Source: JACPKO01 sp964406775
GTDB lineage: Bacteria > Patescibacteriota > Microgenomatia > Daviesbacterales > UBA10151
Direction of reading: 5' to 3'
Length of the DNA: 57,853 nucleotides
Assembly: GCA_964406775.1 (NCBI GenBank)
Contig: CAYOSW010000006.1
Span: 1 to 57,853 of the forward strand
Shown here: positions 41,340 through 50,286 of the stretch, one piece after another
Layout of the letters: each line of letters starts with the position of its first letter
Position numbering within the stretch: the stretch's first letter is position 1
Notes under the pieces: generated by a model
The model's input: the letters and a program-made list of their open reading frames with translations, nothing else
Told to the model about the DNA's origin: nothing
The model's database searches: none
Position numbers and translations under genes: made by a program

Positions 41340-42554
41340 ATGACAAATGACCTAAAAAAAACAATAAGTAACTTAATGCTTTCCAACAGAAGACACAAGG
41401 AAAGGTATTTTTACACTGTTCCTTCTCCTGAATCGTACCCATATCAGTGGCTCTGGGATTCCTGTTTTCATTCGATAATTCTTTCCCACTTTGATATGAG
41501 TTCCGCGAAGCGAGAACTTCTATCCTTATTTGTCAGGCAATTTGAAAACGGTATGATCCCGCATATGATTTATTGGCAGAAAAAAACCGCAAGCGATTTT
41601 CCTGTCATCGAGTGGGGCAAGGAAGATACAAGTTCTATCACTCAACCACCTATGCTTGCCTACTCTGTTTGGCAAATTTACCAAAAAGATAAGAGTAAAA
41701 AATTTTTAGATCAACTTTATCCGAATTTAACTAAATTTTACCGATATTTTTTAGAATACCGCGATTTTAGAGGAAACAATCTAATCAGTATTATTAATCC
41801 CGATGAATCAGGTGAGGACAACTCCCCTAGGTTCGATGTTGTTCTTGGACTTCCCCCAAAACACAATTTAAAGGAGAATTTTAAGAAGCGTCTTGAGTTA
41901 ATTCAGAGAAACCGCGAGTGCAAATTTAATGCCCGAACTTGTATGAAAAACTTCTTTTGGGTTAAGGATGTTCCGTTTAACTCTATCTTAGTAGAGAACC
42001 TAAAATGCCTCTCGGATATAGCATCCGCCTTGGGTAAACACGAAGATGCAGATTTATTTTTTGATCAAAGTAAATTAATTTCTGCAGCAATGAGAAAACA
42101 TATGTTAGAGGACGGGGTATTCTGGTCACTTCATTCCAAAATGGATATTGTTGGAGAAAAAATCAACTACAAAAAAATTAAAACAAAAACCTGGGCAATT
42201 TTTGCTCCTCTTTTTGCTAAACTCTATACTAAATCCGAAGCTAATAAGATTATAAAAAAGTATTTACAAAATGAAAAAGAATTTAACGCGCCGTTTTTAG
42301 TCCCGACAGTATCACGCTCGGAAGAATCCTTTAACCCTGACGGTTTTTGGCGGGGGCCCGTTTGGATGGCAACAAACTGGTTTATCTATAAAGGATTACA
42401 AAAGTACGGATATGAAACATTGGCCGAAAAAATTAAGCGGTCAAGTCTTAATCTAGTAATAAAAAGCGGTTTTCGGGAACAGTACAATCCTTTAACCGGA
42501 GAGGGATACGGGGCAAAAAATTTTACTTGGGGTGGTTTGGTAATTGATATGTAG
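41340..42554 (+). CDS. (alpha/alpha)6-barrel glycoside hydrolase (GH37/GH63-like)
   Basis: 404 aa, cytosolic, no signal peptide. Conserved features of the trehalase/GH63 clan: PYQWLWDSCFHSIILSHFD, SITQPPMLAYSVW, INPDESGEDNSPRFD (likely acid residue region), GFWRGPVWMATNWFIYKG and EQYNPLTGEGYGAKNFTWGG. Candidate substrates are trehalose, glucosylglycerate or mannosylglycerate. It sits between the trehalose synthase and phosphatase genes, so a trehalose-degrading or compatible-solute-recycling role is plausible but not shown. Confidence 0.82.
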   Translation: MTNDLKKTISNLMLSNRRHKERYFYTVPSPESYPYQWLWDSCFHSIILSHFDMSSAKRELLSLFVRQFENGMIPHMIYWQKKTASDFPVIEWGKEDTSSITQPPMLAYSVWQIYQKDKSKKFLDQLYPNLTKFYRYFLEYRDFRGNNLISIINPDESGEDNSPRFDVVLGLPPKHNLKENFKKRLELIQRNRECKFNARTCMKNFFWVKDVPFNSILVENLKCLSDIASALGKHEDADLFFDQSKLISAAMRKHMLEDGVFWSLHSKMDIVGEKINYKKIKTKTWAIFAPLFAKLYTKSEANKIIKKYLQNEKEFNAPFLVPTVSRSEESFNPDGFWRGPVWMATNWFIYKGLQKYGYETLAEKIKRSSLNLVIKSGFREQYNPLTGEGYGAKNFTWGGLVIDM

Positions 42555-42558
42555 AATT

Positions 42559-43389
42559 ATGCTTAATTTTTGGGGAAATAAAGAAAATTTAGAAGGTCTT
42601 CTTAAAAAAAATAAAACAACTCTTTTGTTTCTGGATTTTGATGGCACTTTAGCGCCGTTTGCACCCATACCGACAAGTGCCAGTCTGCCGAGAAAAACGG
42701 GATTAGTGTTAGAAAAGCTGGTAAAAATCAGGTCATTATCAATTATCATAATTAGCGGCAGAACCCTGAACGACTTAAAAGACAAAATTAATCTAACCGG
42801 ACTTAATTATTCTGGAAGCCACGGGTCGGAATGGGTTATCAACAAAGAAAGTTTTAGTGCAGAAATATCATCAGAAACAACCCAAATTCTTCAAGATATC
42901 AAGCGGGATATGGAATTAATCTGTACTGAGTTTGAAGGTGCTTTAGTTGAAAGGAAAATTTTTTCTGTTGTAGCCCATTATAGACGAGTTAGACAAGACA
43001 GAAAAAAAGACTTAAAGTGGGCGTTGCAAAATACAATGGCAAAATATTTGGATACCGGTCTTGTTTCTTTAATTTGGGATAAAGAGGCATATGAATTACG
43101 CACAGAAACCGGCTGGACAAAAGGTGTGCTTGCTAAGAAATTACTACCAAACGGGGAGGAATGTATTTTTATAGGAGATAGCGAAACCGACGAGGAAGCT
43201 TTTAGACAACTGCCTGATTCTCTAACCATCAGAGTCGGCTTTTCAGAAAACTCTTCGGCAAAATACTTTTTAAGGGATGTTCAGGATGTCCATAAATTTT
43301 TAATCTGGCTACTGAGCGCCTATCAGTCAAAAAAACTTTTAAAAGGATCCGGCAGCAATAATAATCAGAAATATCCCAATAGTATTTAG
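42559..43389 (+). CDS. otsB: Trehalose-6-phosphate phosphatase
   Basis: 276 aa from the ATG at 42559 (MLNFWGNKENL), 4 bp after the glycosidase stop. HAD-type phosphatase: motif I FLDFDGTLAPF, motif II IIISGR, GSHGSEWV of the OtsB family, Lys in TGWTKGVLAKKL, and motif IV FIGDSETDEEAF. It removes phosphate from trehalose-6-phosphate, completing the two-step pathway started by the fused synthase. The last 51 bp overlap the convergent VTT gene, so the C-terminal tail may be unusual. Confidence 0.92.
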   Translation: MLNFWGNKENLEGLLKKNKTTLLFLDFDGTLAPFAPIPTSASLPRKTGLVLEKLVKIRSLSIIIISGRTLNDLKDKINLTGLNYSGSHGSEWVINKESFSAEISSETTQILQDIKRDMELICTEFEGALVERKIFSVVAHYRRVRQDRKKDLKWALQNTMAKYLDTGLVSLIWDKEAYELRTETGWTKGVLAKKLLPNGEECIFIGDSETDEEAFRQLPDSLTIRVGFSENSSAKYFLRDVQDVHKFLIWLLSAYQSKKLLKGSGSNNNQKYPNSI

Positions 43390-43914
43390 AAGGAAGGTCA
43401 AGCTTAAAAACTGCCAATTTTTCAATTTTGAAGCTCCTAATAGACCTATGCCAACTTCATCCGGAAATGGTGAAGCAATAATAAATGCCCCAAATAAAGG
43501 CAAAAACCAGGCAAAATAGGGAGTCTTAAATAACTTGACCAAAACACTCCCTCCGTTACTTAAGAATAACGGTTTAAGCTCATCGAAGACTCTGTCCCGT
43601 AAAAACCTAAATATTAAGTAATCTCCTATAACTGCTCCCGCACCTGCGCATATTGCAACTAATAATGGGTTTAAAGTTTCTGCCAAAAAGAAGAGAACTA
43701 CTGCCGCCGGAGCAACCGTAAAAATGGAAACAAACAGGATACCAGAAATAAATGCTCCAATATAACCAAAACCATTTATCAAAGAAATTGTATTTTTAAC
43801 AATGGGATGTTCTGCAAACCAAAAGAAAAGAGCCAAACTTAAAATTAGCAGTGCTGTGTTTTTGTAATTCCAATGCCTCCACTTCTTAGTAATTTGTTTA
43901 GCCAACTCATCCAT
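43339..43914 (-). CDS. VTT/DedA-like membrane protein
   Basis: 191 aa with about five membrane segments. The pattern GYIGAFISGILFVSIFTVAP, GAGAVIGDYLIFRFLRDRVF and ASPFPDEVGIGLLGASKLKN fits the VTT/SNARE-associated (DedA-like) group, thought to handle lipid scrambling or small substrates. It lacks the most typical F..R..G motif, so it is a distant member. Its last 51 bp overlap otsB, tail to tail. Confidence 0.75.
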   Translation of the reverse strand: MDELAKQITKKWRHWNYKNTALLILSLALFFWFAEHPIVKNTISLINGFGYIGAFISGILFVSIFTVAPAAVVLFFLAETLNPLLVAICAGAGAVIGDYLIFRFLRDRVFDELKPLFLSNGGSVLVKLFKTPYFAWFLPLFGAFIIASPFPDEVGIGLLGASKLKNWQFLSLTFLLNTIGIFLIIIAAGSF

Positions 43915-44034
43915 TATTTAATGCTAACATACTATGAAAGCCATTTCAGATTATTACAGACTTTATGTACTTATGGTTTTAAATATGCGATTTTCAGCAA
44001 TAAACTACAGATGAAAATCAAGTAAGATTAAAAT

Positions 44035-45516
44035 ATGCTTAACCGAAAATATTTAGTCATACTTTTTCTAATCGGGATTGTTTTAATTTCTTCACTTTTT
44101 TGGAGATTTGTAAACTACGGTGAGCGTTGGACTTTAAGCCAGGATCAGGCAAGAGACGGAATAATCGGGCTTTACTCAATAAGTCACGGAGTTTTGCCCC
44201 TGGTCGGACCACCTTCTTCAGCCGGACTATTTTCTTTCGGACCCTTCTATTACTGGCTGATTATTTTGTTTACATTAATAATCCCGGCAGTTAACGGACC
44301 TTGGGTCGGTTTTACTCTTCTTTCCGTCTCGACCGCCTTAATCTTTTTTTATCTCGGATACTTAAACGGCGGAAAATCATCCGGATTTATTTACGGAATA
44401 CTGGCCGCTTTTTCAAGCGGTTTGATTTTCCATTCCCCGGATATGCTAAATCCGGTTCCGGTTTCATTTTTGACTTCCCTGTCATTTTTGTTTATCTATT
44501 TACTGAGCAGAAAAAAGAAAATCATTTATGCTTTCTGGACGGGACTAATTTTAGGAATTGCCGTTAATTTCCACTATCAGGCTCTGGGGCTTCTTATTTT
44601 AATTCCGCTTGTTTCAATAACTAATAACTCCGATTACCTCAAAAAGTTATATGTTTTTATTTTAAGTATTCTCGGGCTTCTGGCTTCGTTTTTACCTCTG
44701 ATTTATTTTAACTTTACTCACCAGAGTGTTTTATTTAATAACTTTCTTCAGTTTTTAATGAATGGCCCGGACGGCGCGGGAAACAGCAGTAATTTAATGA
44801 GCGATTTGTTTATTTTTTGGCCTCAATTTTGGGGAGAAACTTTAATTAATATTCCCTTTTCTGGATACTTGTTTTTATTACTTTTCCTTACAGCTTTGTT
44901 TTTGAGAATTGGAAACAATAAAAGTTTTGATAAGCCGTTTTACACAATTTCATCAGCTGCTTTATTTCAAGTAATCTTCCTATTTACATATAGCGGAGTA
45001 AGGCTTCCTGTGTATTTAATTGTTTTTCAACCGTTTTTAATTTTTCTTACCGGCTGGTCTGTATCGGTTTTATTTAAAACAAATAAATATCTAGGTTTAG
45101 GAATTTTAATCCTCATAATTCTTGTTTCTATTCCCGGAAATTGGCAGATTGTAAATAACAATAAAAGCCAGGTGGCGGATATACTCTCTATGAAAAATTC
45201 ACTCGATTCAAAAATAACCGGACCAGTACGGATCTACAGCGATGAAAAATCCAGTATGGTCGCCCTCCCTCTTTATTATTTATATCTCAAGGAAAACCGC
45301 ATTTCGGATTCCGGACAGGAAATAGTAACCTGCGAAAACCGGATAATTTACGGAGGAGATGCATCGGAGTCGAGATGGAGCTGTCCTGAAAATATTCCGG
45401 TCATTACTGAACTAAAAAACTTTAAAATTTACAGGAAAAACGAAATTGGTCTGATTTCGGAAAAAGAGGTTACTGAGGAAAATATATATGCCTGGTTGTA
45501 TAGCTCTTACAAATAG
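44035..45516 (+). CDS. GT-C glycosyltransferase (PMT/ArnT-like family)
   Basis: 493 aa with about ten to twelve membrane segments. The first external loop carries an acidic pair (WTLSQDQARDGIIGLYSISH), where GT39-type enzymes hold their catalytic Asp; PPSSAGLFSFGPFYYWLI is the typical next loop. A soluble C-terminal domain of about 120 residues follows. Such enzymes transfer a sugar from a lipid-linked donor to proteins or lipids outside the membrane. Isolated gene, convergent with the multicopper oxidase gene 2 bp away. Confidence 0.82.
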   Translation: MLNRKYLVILFLIGIVLISSLFWRFVNYGERWTLSQDQARDGIIGLYSISHGVLPLVGPPSSAGLFSFGPFYYWLIILFTLIIPAVNGPWVGFTLLSVSTALIFFYLGYLNGGKSSGFIYGILAAFSSGLIFHSPDMLNPVPVSFLTSLSFLFIYLLSRKKKIIYAFWTGLILGIAVNFHYQALGLLILIPLVSITNNSDYLKKLYVFILSILGLLASFLPLIYFNFTHQSVLFNNFLQFLMNGPDGAGNSSNLMSDLFIFWPQFWGETLINIPFSGYLFLLLFLTALFLRIGNNKSFDKPFYTISSAALFQVIFLFTYSGVRLPVYLIVFQPFLIFLTGWSVSVLFKTNKYLGLGILILIILVSIPGNWQIVNNNKSQVADILSMKNSLDSKITGPVRIYSDEKSSMVALPLYYLYLKENRISDSGQEIVTCENRIIYGGDASESRWSCPENIPVITELKNFKIYRKNEIGLISEKEVTEENIYAWLYSSYK

Positions 45517-45518
45517 AC

Positions 45519-47009
45519 TTAATTTTTTATCGGAGCTGCGGAATGATCCATCATCATCCCGCCCATACCTTCTCGGGCAGGTAGTCCATTATGCGGGGTT
45601 GTCGAGGCACCGGGCTTAACTACTTCGACAACCTGCATCATACCGTGATCTTCGTGAAATAAAATATGACAATGGAGAACATATTTTCCGTCAAAGTCGG
45701 TGTATTTAGTGCGGATAATAACCGTACTCATAGCCGGAACGGGAAAGGTATCATCATAGCCTTTCCTGTCGACATCGATTCCATTGACGGAAATAACCTG
45801 AAAAGGATTAATGTGAATATGGAAAGGGTGCGTTTCTTTACTTTTATTAACTAGATGCCACTCTTCGGTTGAACCGAGCTCCATAACCTGACTGATAACA
45901 TTAGGGTTAAATTGCTTTCCGTCTAGCAGAAATGTCGTATTTTGAGGAGTTCCTCCTTCGGAGAAAGTTAGCGTTCTTATATTATCAATTTTAGCGTTGC
46001 GGAAGTCATCATAAGGTCTGAGCACTGTCGGGAGCGGTCTTGGCAAAACCGGTATTCCCGCAACCTTTATCTTCATAAAAGTATCCTCGGGGAAAGTGAA
46101 AAATCCCGTGTCATAAACCAATGACTTAACATCAAACTCTCCACTCCATCCGGCTTTAAATAAAATCTGAACCCGATCCCCAGGAGCCATTAATTCGGAG
46201 TCCACATCATCAACTTCGGACATCATATTTCCGTCCCGTGAGATGACGTGGAGCTTTGTTCCAGGAATCGCCAGGTTATAAAAATCATCGGATGCCGCAT
46301 TAAAGATTTCCAGTCTGACGGTCTCAAACGGACGGATATACAATACTGGATTTGACTTATTATTAACCAGTCTGACCACGGCGTCTGAGGTTGTCGGGTC
46401 ATTAGTGGTTAAAACCAGTTGCCTCTCCTCTAAACCTTTTAAAGCGGGTAATTCGTCTGTATCGCCCCGTACAATAATTGCCCCGGCCATACCTCCGTTT
46501 ACCTGATCATCGGTATAGGTGTGCATATGCGGGTGATACCAATAAAGTCCTGGAGGGGGATTTTCAGGCAGATTATATTCATAATCGAAAGATTCTCCTG
46601 GATTTACAGCAAGAAGAACATTATCTGAATTGCCTTTAGGAGAAACGTGCGAGCCGTGGAAGTGAAGATTTGTCGGCTGATCTAAATCGTTTCTCAGATG
46701 CACCTTAATCGTATCCCCGCCTTTAACAACCCAGGTATCTCCTAAATATTGACCGTTATAAACCATAGACCCTGTTGCCTCATTACCTCCGATACTGACC
46801 GGAGACTTTTTAGCATTCAAGGTAACATCCAATATCCCGTTTTTGCTTACTAATTTCTCGGGCTCAATCCACGAAGGATTGGGTTTTAAGAAACGGCTTA
46901 ACAATAATACGATAATGATTGCAGCGAATGCGATAAAAAAAGAGTTTCTATGAAAAAATACTAACCCTGATTTGTTTGAAGCTTTGTGTGAAGATTTTTT
47001 CTTGGGCAT
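45519..47009 (-). CDS. Multicopper oxidase
   Basis: 496 aa, anchored by an N-terminal helix (FFIAFAAIIIVLLLSRFL). All four copper-binding motifs are visible: HFHG, YWYHPHMHTYTDDQ, HPFHIHINPFQV and HCHILFHEDHGMMQ, giving T1, T2 and T3 sites with Met axial ligand. The C terminus is Met/His-rich (GMGGMMMDHSAA), as in copper-oxidising CueO-like enzymes. It would oxidise Cu(I), Mn(II) or phenolics with O2. An O2-dependent enzyme in a likely fermentative CPR cell suggests oxygen detoxification or copper tolerance. Followed on its strand by nothing close; preceded by a His-rich small membrane protein gene. Confidence 0.93.
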   Translation of the reverse strand: MPKKKSSHKASNKSGLVFFHRNSFFIAFAAIIIVLLLSRFLKPNPSWIEPEKLVSKNGILDVTLNAKKSPVSIGGNEATGSMVYNGQYLGDTWVVKGGDTIKVHLRNDLDQPTNLHFHGSHVSPKGNSDNVLLAVNPGESFDYEYNLPENPPPGLYWYHPHMHTYTDDQVNGGMAGAIIVRGDTDELPALKGLEERQLVLTTNDPTTSDAVVRLVNNKSNPVLYIRPFETVRLEIFNAASDDFYNLAIPGTKLHVISRDGNMMSEVDDVDSELMAPGDRVQILFKAGWSGEFDVKSLVYDTGFFTFPEDTFMKIKVAGIPVLPRPLPTVLRPYDDFRNAKIDNIRTLTFSEGGTPQNTTFLLDGKQFNPNVISQVMELGSTEEWHLVNKSKETHPFHIHINPFQVISVNGIDVDRKGYDDTFPVPAMSTVIIRTKYTDFDGKYVLHCHILFHEDHGMMQVVEVVKPGASTTPHNGLPAREGMGGMMMDHSAAPIKN

Positions 47010-47017
47010 TAAAGAAG

Positions 47018-47206
47018 TTAATGCTTGTGCAGTTTATGGCTAAGCATATTACCGCCCCAAACGACCGCAAATACTATTAGTCCCAAAGCCACTACTCCGG
47101 ACAGGAGATATGCGACTCCTCCGCCTAAGGCTGAAGGTAAAAGGTGGTGTTTGTAGTGGGCGAAATCGGAAGATTTTGAAGAAGTTACCGATCTCTTTTT
47201 GGGCAT
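47018..47206 (-). CDS. Small His-rich single-span membrane protein
   Basis: 62 aa from the ATG at 47206 (MPKKRSVTSSKSS); an ATG 6 codons earlier is possible. One membrane helix (LLSGVVALGLIVFAVVWGG) with His residues on both sides (HYKHHLLPS before; LSHKLHKH end). It starts the transcript that continues 8 bp later with the multicopper oxidase, so it may bind or deliver copper. The start MPKKRS resembles the MPKKKS start of the oxidase. Confidence 0.6.
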   Translation of the reverse strand: MPKKRSVTSSKSSDFAHYKHHLLPSALGGGVAYLLSGVVALGLIVFAVVWGGNMLSHKLHKH

Positions 47207-47245
47207 ACAATAAATATGAGGCATTTTAAAATCGGTGTCAATATA

Positions 47246-47629
47246 TCAGTTTTCCTCAATTAAATTGAAGTGATAATAGAGCTTACTACGTACGAATGCG
47301 CTCACTTTTTTCTCTAAATTAGCCTCAGTTATTACTGTTACTGATTCCTTTGCCGACCTTTCAACAAAATCAAACCAATCTTCCCCTTTATTCCGTTTTA
47401 CCTTCCAGGATAAAACACTTTTATCACCGTTTTTGAGCGGAATTACCCCGAAATATTTATCCCCTTCGGCAATCCAGGCTTCCCCGCCTAAAATGGCAAT
47501 ATTGCTTTGCATAAGTTCCTCAAAAAGTTTATCCAAAACCGTTCTTTTAAAAGCATAAATAAACATCGAGGGATTATAAGCCGCAGTCCGGAATCTTTCT
47601 GGAAGTTTTTCTTCAATTTGCATATGCAA
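47246..47629 (-). CDS. Small soluble protein, possibly Imm40-like
   Basis: 127 aa with no membrane segment. LMQSNIAILGGEAWIAEGDK recalls the 'I-x-GGD/E' core of immunity-protein family Imm40, but the match by eye is weak and no toxin gene is nearby. WFDFVERSAKESVTVI and KLYYHFNLIEEN end it. It is 21 bp upstream of the copper group on the same strand. Function unknown. Confidence 0.55.
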   Translation of the reverse strand: MHMQIEEKLPERFRTAAYNPSMFIYAFKRTVLDKLFEELMQSNIAILGGEAWIAEGDKYFGVIPLKNGDKSVLSWKVKRNKGEDWFDFVERSAKESVTVITEANLEKKVSAFVRSKLYYHFNLIEEN

Positions 47630-47680
47630 AATTATACAGTTAAATTGATTATTTAGCCTTACTATAATATACTATGGGTT

Positions 47681-48256
47681 ATGAGAATTATCGAAACAGG
47701 TGCGCGATTTCCTTGGGAACCGAGTTCGTTTCCCCCAGCTTTTGAGGCAACATCGCTTGGAGATGTAAAAAACTTTACCGGCAGTGCGGTTGAGGCAATC
47801 CTGGAAGCCCGCAAACAGGCTTTAGGCAGAATGCCTGCAGCTTTACGGATGTTTTACCCGAATACTCAATCCGGCAATATTTATACCTGTTATTTTGAAG
47901 TGCCAAGCGTAAACCACCGCCCCGGACTCTCGAATACCCGCGACGAAGAAGCGATTTTGTTAAGAGATTCCCGACTTAACGGCCTCGAAGTTGGTCCGAG
48001 TACTCCCACCGAAAGACTATTATCCCCTTTTCCGGTAGACGGCATTGCTTTCCGCTGGGACAAGGCGAGACGGGAGCCTTGGAATGCGGATGTGGTCGGC
48101 TTACAGGCGGCTTATTCGGAAATAAACGGGCTTACAGAAGCAAGATATACGCTTGTTTACCTGCTTAACGATGACCTGCTATTCTTAAAATTGCCTTCTC
48201 CGGGAATTCATTTTCCCGGCCAGTCCCCGCAGCTGCACATCGGTCACCGTGCGTGA
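47681..48256 (+). CDS. Unknown soluble protein
   Basis: 191 aa, starting MRIIETGARFPWEPSSFPPA, with Pro-rich and Arg-rich composition and no membrane part. VEAILEARKQALGRMPAALR is a helix, ARYTLVYLLNDDLLFLKLPS are strands. No family recognised. A TATAAT element (47664-47669) lies 11 bp before the ATG. It is 43 bp before the half-size EamA gene and may share its transcript. Confidence 0.6.
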   Translation: MRIIETGARFPWEPSSFPPAFEATSLGDVKNFTGSAVEAILEARKQALGRMPAALRMFYPNTQSGNIYTCYFEVPSVNHRPGLSNTRDEEAILLRDSRLNGLEVGPSTPTERLLSPFPVDGIAFRWDKARREPWNADVVGLQAAYSEINGLTEARYTLVYLLNDDLLFLKLPSPGIHFPGQSPQLHIGHRA

Positions 48257-48299
48257 TGTAAAACACAATTTCTTCCTTGATATTTGCTAAAATAAATCT

Positions 48300-48722
48300 A
48301 TGAGTTGGCTCACATTCGCTCTACTTTCCGCGTTTTTTGCATCACTTACAGCGATTTTGGCTAAAGTCGGAATCAAGGATATTAATTCCAATCTGGCAAC
48401 TGCAATAAGAACCATAGTCATTTTAATATTTGCCTGGGGAATCGTTTTCTTTCAAGGAACACACAAGCAACTGAGTTCAATTTCCAATTTTTCTTTGACT
48501 TTTCTTGTCTTATCGGGAATCGCGACCGGACTGTCCTGGCTTTTTTATTTCCGGGCACTTCAGCTCGGCCAAGCTTCGCAAGTTGCTCCGATTGATAAGC
48601 TTTCGTTGGCTCTAACGGTCATACTCGCCGTCATTTTTCTGGGTGAGAAAGTAAATACTTCTCTCGTTATCGGAGTTATTTTTATGACGATCGGCACTTT
48701 TTTAATTGCCTTCGGGAAATGA
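48300..48722 (+). CDS. Half-size EamA transporter
   Basis: 140 aa, five hydrophobic segments, one EamA repeat: FALLSAFFASLTAILAKVGI start, SWLFYFRALQLGQASQVAPI, DKLSLALTVILAVIFLGEKV typical end. Such single-repeat proteins work as dimers. A TAAAAT box (48287-48292) lies about 8 bp before the ATG, suggesting a near-leaderless transcript. The substrate is unknown. It is followed 10 bp later by a cupin gene. Confidence 0.85.
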   Translation: MSWLTFALLSAFFASLTAILAKVGIKDINSNLATAIRTIVILIFAWGIVFFQGTHKQLSSISNFSLTFLVLSGIATGLSWLFYFRALQLGQASQVAPIDKLSLALTVILAVIFLGEKVNTSLVIGVIFMTIGTFLIAFGK

Positions 48723-48732
48723 GGTGATTTAA

Positions 48733-49116
48733 TTGACAGGATTTATCGGAAATATCGAAAAGTTAACGGCAGAGAATAATAATTTCAGACAGGTGCTTTA
48801 TACAAGCCAGCATACTCAGCTGGTTGTTATGAGTATTGAACCCGGGGGAGAAATCGGAACGGAGATTCACGAAATCGTTGATCAGTTTTTAAGAATCGAA
48901 TCGGGAGAAGGTAAAGTCATTATGAACGGCGAAGAGACTTCCATAAAGGACGGAGACGCTATTGTTGTGCCGGCAGGTGTTCAGCATAACTTTATCAATA
49001 CTTCCCAAACCGAACCTTTAAAACTTTACACGCTTTACAGTCCACCTCATCACAAGGACGGAACGGTTCATAAAACCAAAGCGGAAGCCGAAGCTGACAC
49101 GGAAGACCATATATAA
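48733..49116 (+). CDS. Small cupin-domain protein
   Basis: 127 aa from a TTG start at 48733, chosen because GAGGTGA (48721-48727) is a good ribosome-binding site at the right distance. The cupin 2 barrel carries a likely metal-binding His pair (GTEIHEIVDQFLRIESGEG) and VPAGVQHNFIN with a third His. A long hydrophilic tail follows (HHKDGTVHKTKAEAEADTED). Single-domain cupins act as isomerases, lyases or sensors; the ligand is unknown. Confidence 0.85.
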   Translation: MTGFIGNIEKLTAENNNFRQVLYTSQHTQLVVMSIEPGGEIGTEIHEIVDQFLRIESGEGKVIMNGEETSIKDGDAIVVPAGVQHNFINTSQTEPLKLYTLYSPPHHKDGTVHKTKAEAEADTEDHI

Positions 49117-49131
49117 AGAAGTTATCTCCGG

Positions 49132-49599
49132 TTACCACACTTCAACCCTAGTCCCCAGAGGCGCCCAATCGTAAAGCCACTTAGCGGCAACGAGAGGTGT
49201 ATTTACGCAACCGTGTGAGGCAACACGCCCGAAGTTATTATGCCAATAAGCTCCGTGGATCGCGTAACCCTGATAAAAATACATAGTATCTGGAACATCC
49301 TCTACCAGATATTTGCCCGAGGGGTAAATATCCTTATAGGGCGAAGGACCGCGCATATCGGTTAGTGGGGTTTTAAAATAAATCTTAAAGCTCCCTTTTA
49401 CTGTCGGCGTCAGCTTCATTCCCGTCGAAACTTTTGTTTCATAAACTACCTTCCCCCCGTCCCAGGCGGTTAATTTTTGAGCTCCGGTATCAATGGTTAT
49501 TAACTTATCGGTCGTGAGAATTTGAGCGGAAGCAGGTTTAGGCGGAAAGAATAATACTAAAAGAAAAAACGAAAAAAGCAAAAGAAGTATTTTACCCAT
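49132..49599 (-). CDS. L,D-transpeptidase (YkuD)
   Basis: 155 aa. An N-terminal signal segment (LLLLFSFFLLVLFFPPKPAS) precedes the YkuD domain with HGAYWHNNFGRVASHGCVNT, containing the catalytic His-x-His and nucleophile Cys. It would cross-link peptidoglycan or attach proteins to it. Length and motif order are standard for a minimal secreted enzyme. It follows the zinc-ribbon gene by 18 bp on the same strand. Confidence 0.92.
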   Translation of the reverse strand: MGKILLLLFSFFLLVLFFPPKPASAQILTTDKLITIDTGAQKLTAWDGGKVVYETKVSTGMKLTPTVKGSFKIYFKTPLTDMRGPSPYKDIYPSGKYLVEDVPDTMYFYQGYAIHGAYWHNNFGRVASHGCVNTPLVAAKWLYDWAPLGTRVEVW

Positions 49600-49617
49600 A
49601 CTTCTATTTTACACATA

Positions 49618-50151
49618 TTATTCTTCGGGCGGAGGCGGTAAAAACTCCTCACCTGCAGAACTTACGGGTACCTCGCCGGGTTTGAGCCATTTAATATAAG
49701 TGCATCCCGTCGCTTTTCTCGCTTTAGGATCCCATCCTGCAGTTGAACACTTCTCGGCCTTTTTACCCGAAGAAGTTGTAAAAAGCACCAGTTTATTTCC
49801 ACACTCGGGACAATCGGAATCAAGAGCTTCGGTTTTTGAGCCGTTTATCCATTCAACATAGTCGCATCCTGTCGCTCTCTTTTCTTTAGCGTCCCAACCG
49901 CCTGTTGAACATTTTTTCATCCTTTTCCCGAACCGGGTAGTCTGCATAACTAACGGATTTCCGCATTTCGGACATTTTTCATCTAACTCCTGGGGCTCTT
50001 CCTGAATCCACTTTACATAATCACAACCTTCGTTTTTACGGGTTTCCTTATTCCAAAATCCTGTTGAACATCTTTGGAGTTTTTTACCGGTCGGAGTTTC
50101 CTGAATTTCGCTTAGCGGCGAACCACACTTGGGACAAACTTGTTCATTCAT
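49618..50151 (-). CDS. Triple zinc-ribbon protein (topoisomerase-type C4 repeats)
   Basis: 177 aa from the ATG at 50151 (MNEQVCPKCGSPLSEIQETP). Three tandem units of about 55 residues each have C-x2-C, then TGKKLQRCS-type Cys, then GC: CPKCGSPL/GCDYVKW, CPKCGNPL/GCDYVEW and CPECGNKL/GCTYIKW. These are topoisomerase I C-terminal (zf-C4_Topoisom) ribbons without the enzyme. It may bind single-stranded DNA or RNA. The tail is Pro/Glu-rich. A longer frame to 50223 lacks support. Confidence 0.8.
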   Translation of the reverse strand: MNEQVCPKCGSPLSEIQETPTGKKLQRCSTGFWNKETRKNEGCDYVKWIQEEPQELDEKCPKCGNPLVMQTTRFGKRMKKCSTGGWDAKEKRATGCDYVEWINGSKTEALDSDCPECGNKLVLFTTSSGKKAEKCSTAGWDPKARKATGCTYIKWLKPGEVPVSSAGEEFLPPPPEE

Positions 50152-50286
50152 ATTTATTACCTTACTATATTGTGCTCGTTGTGACAAGGATGAACTACCT
50201 TGTAACTGAGATTGAACTGGCAATTTCCGGTGTGGCAGAAACAGTTATCCGGTTACTTGAAGCGCTTCTGGCAATAGCGTATACAG

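Noticed and set aside
47246..47629. Immunity protein of a toxin system
   Set aside because: Only a short Imm40-like stretch and no toxin or secretion gene beside it.
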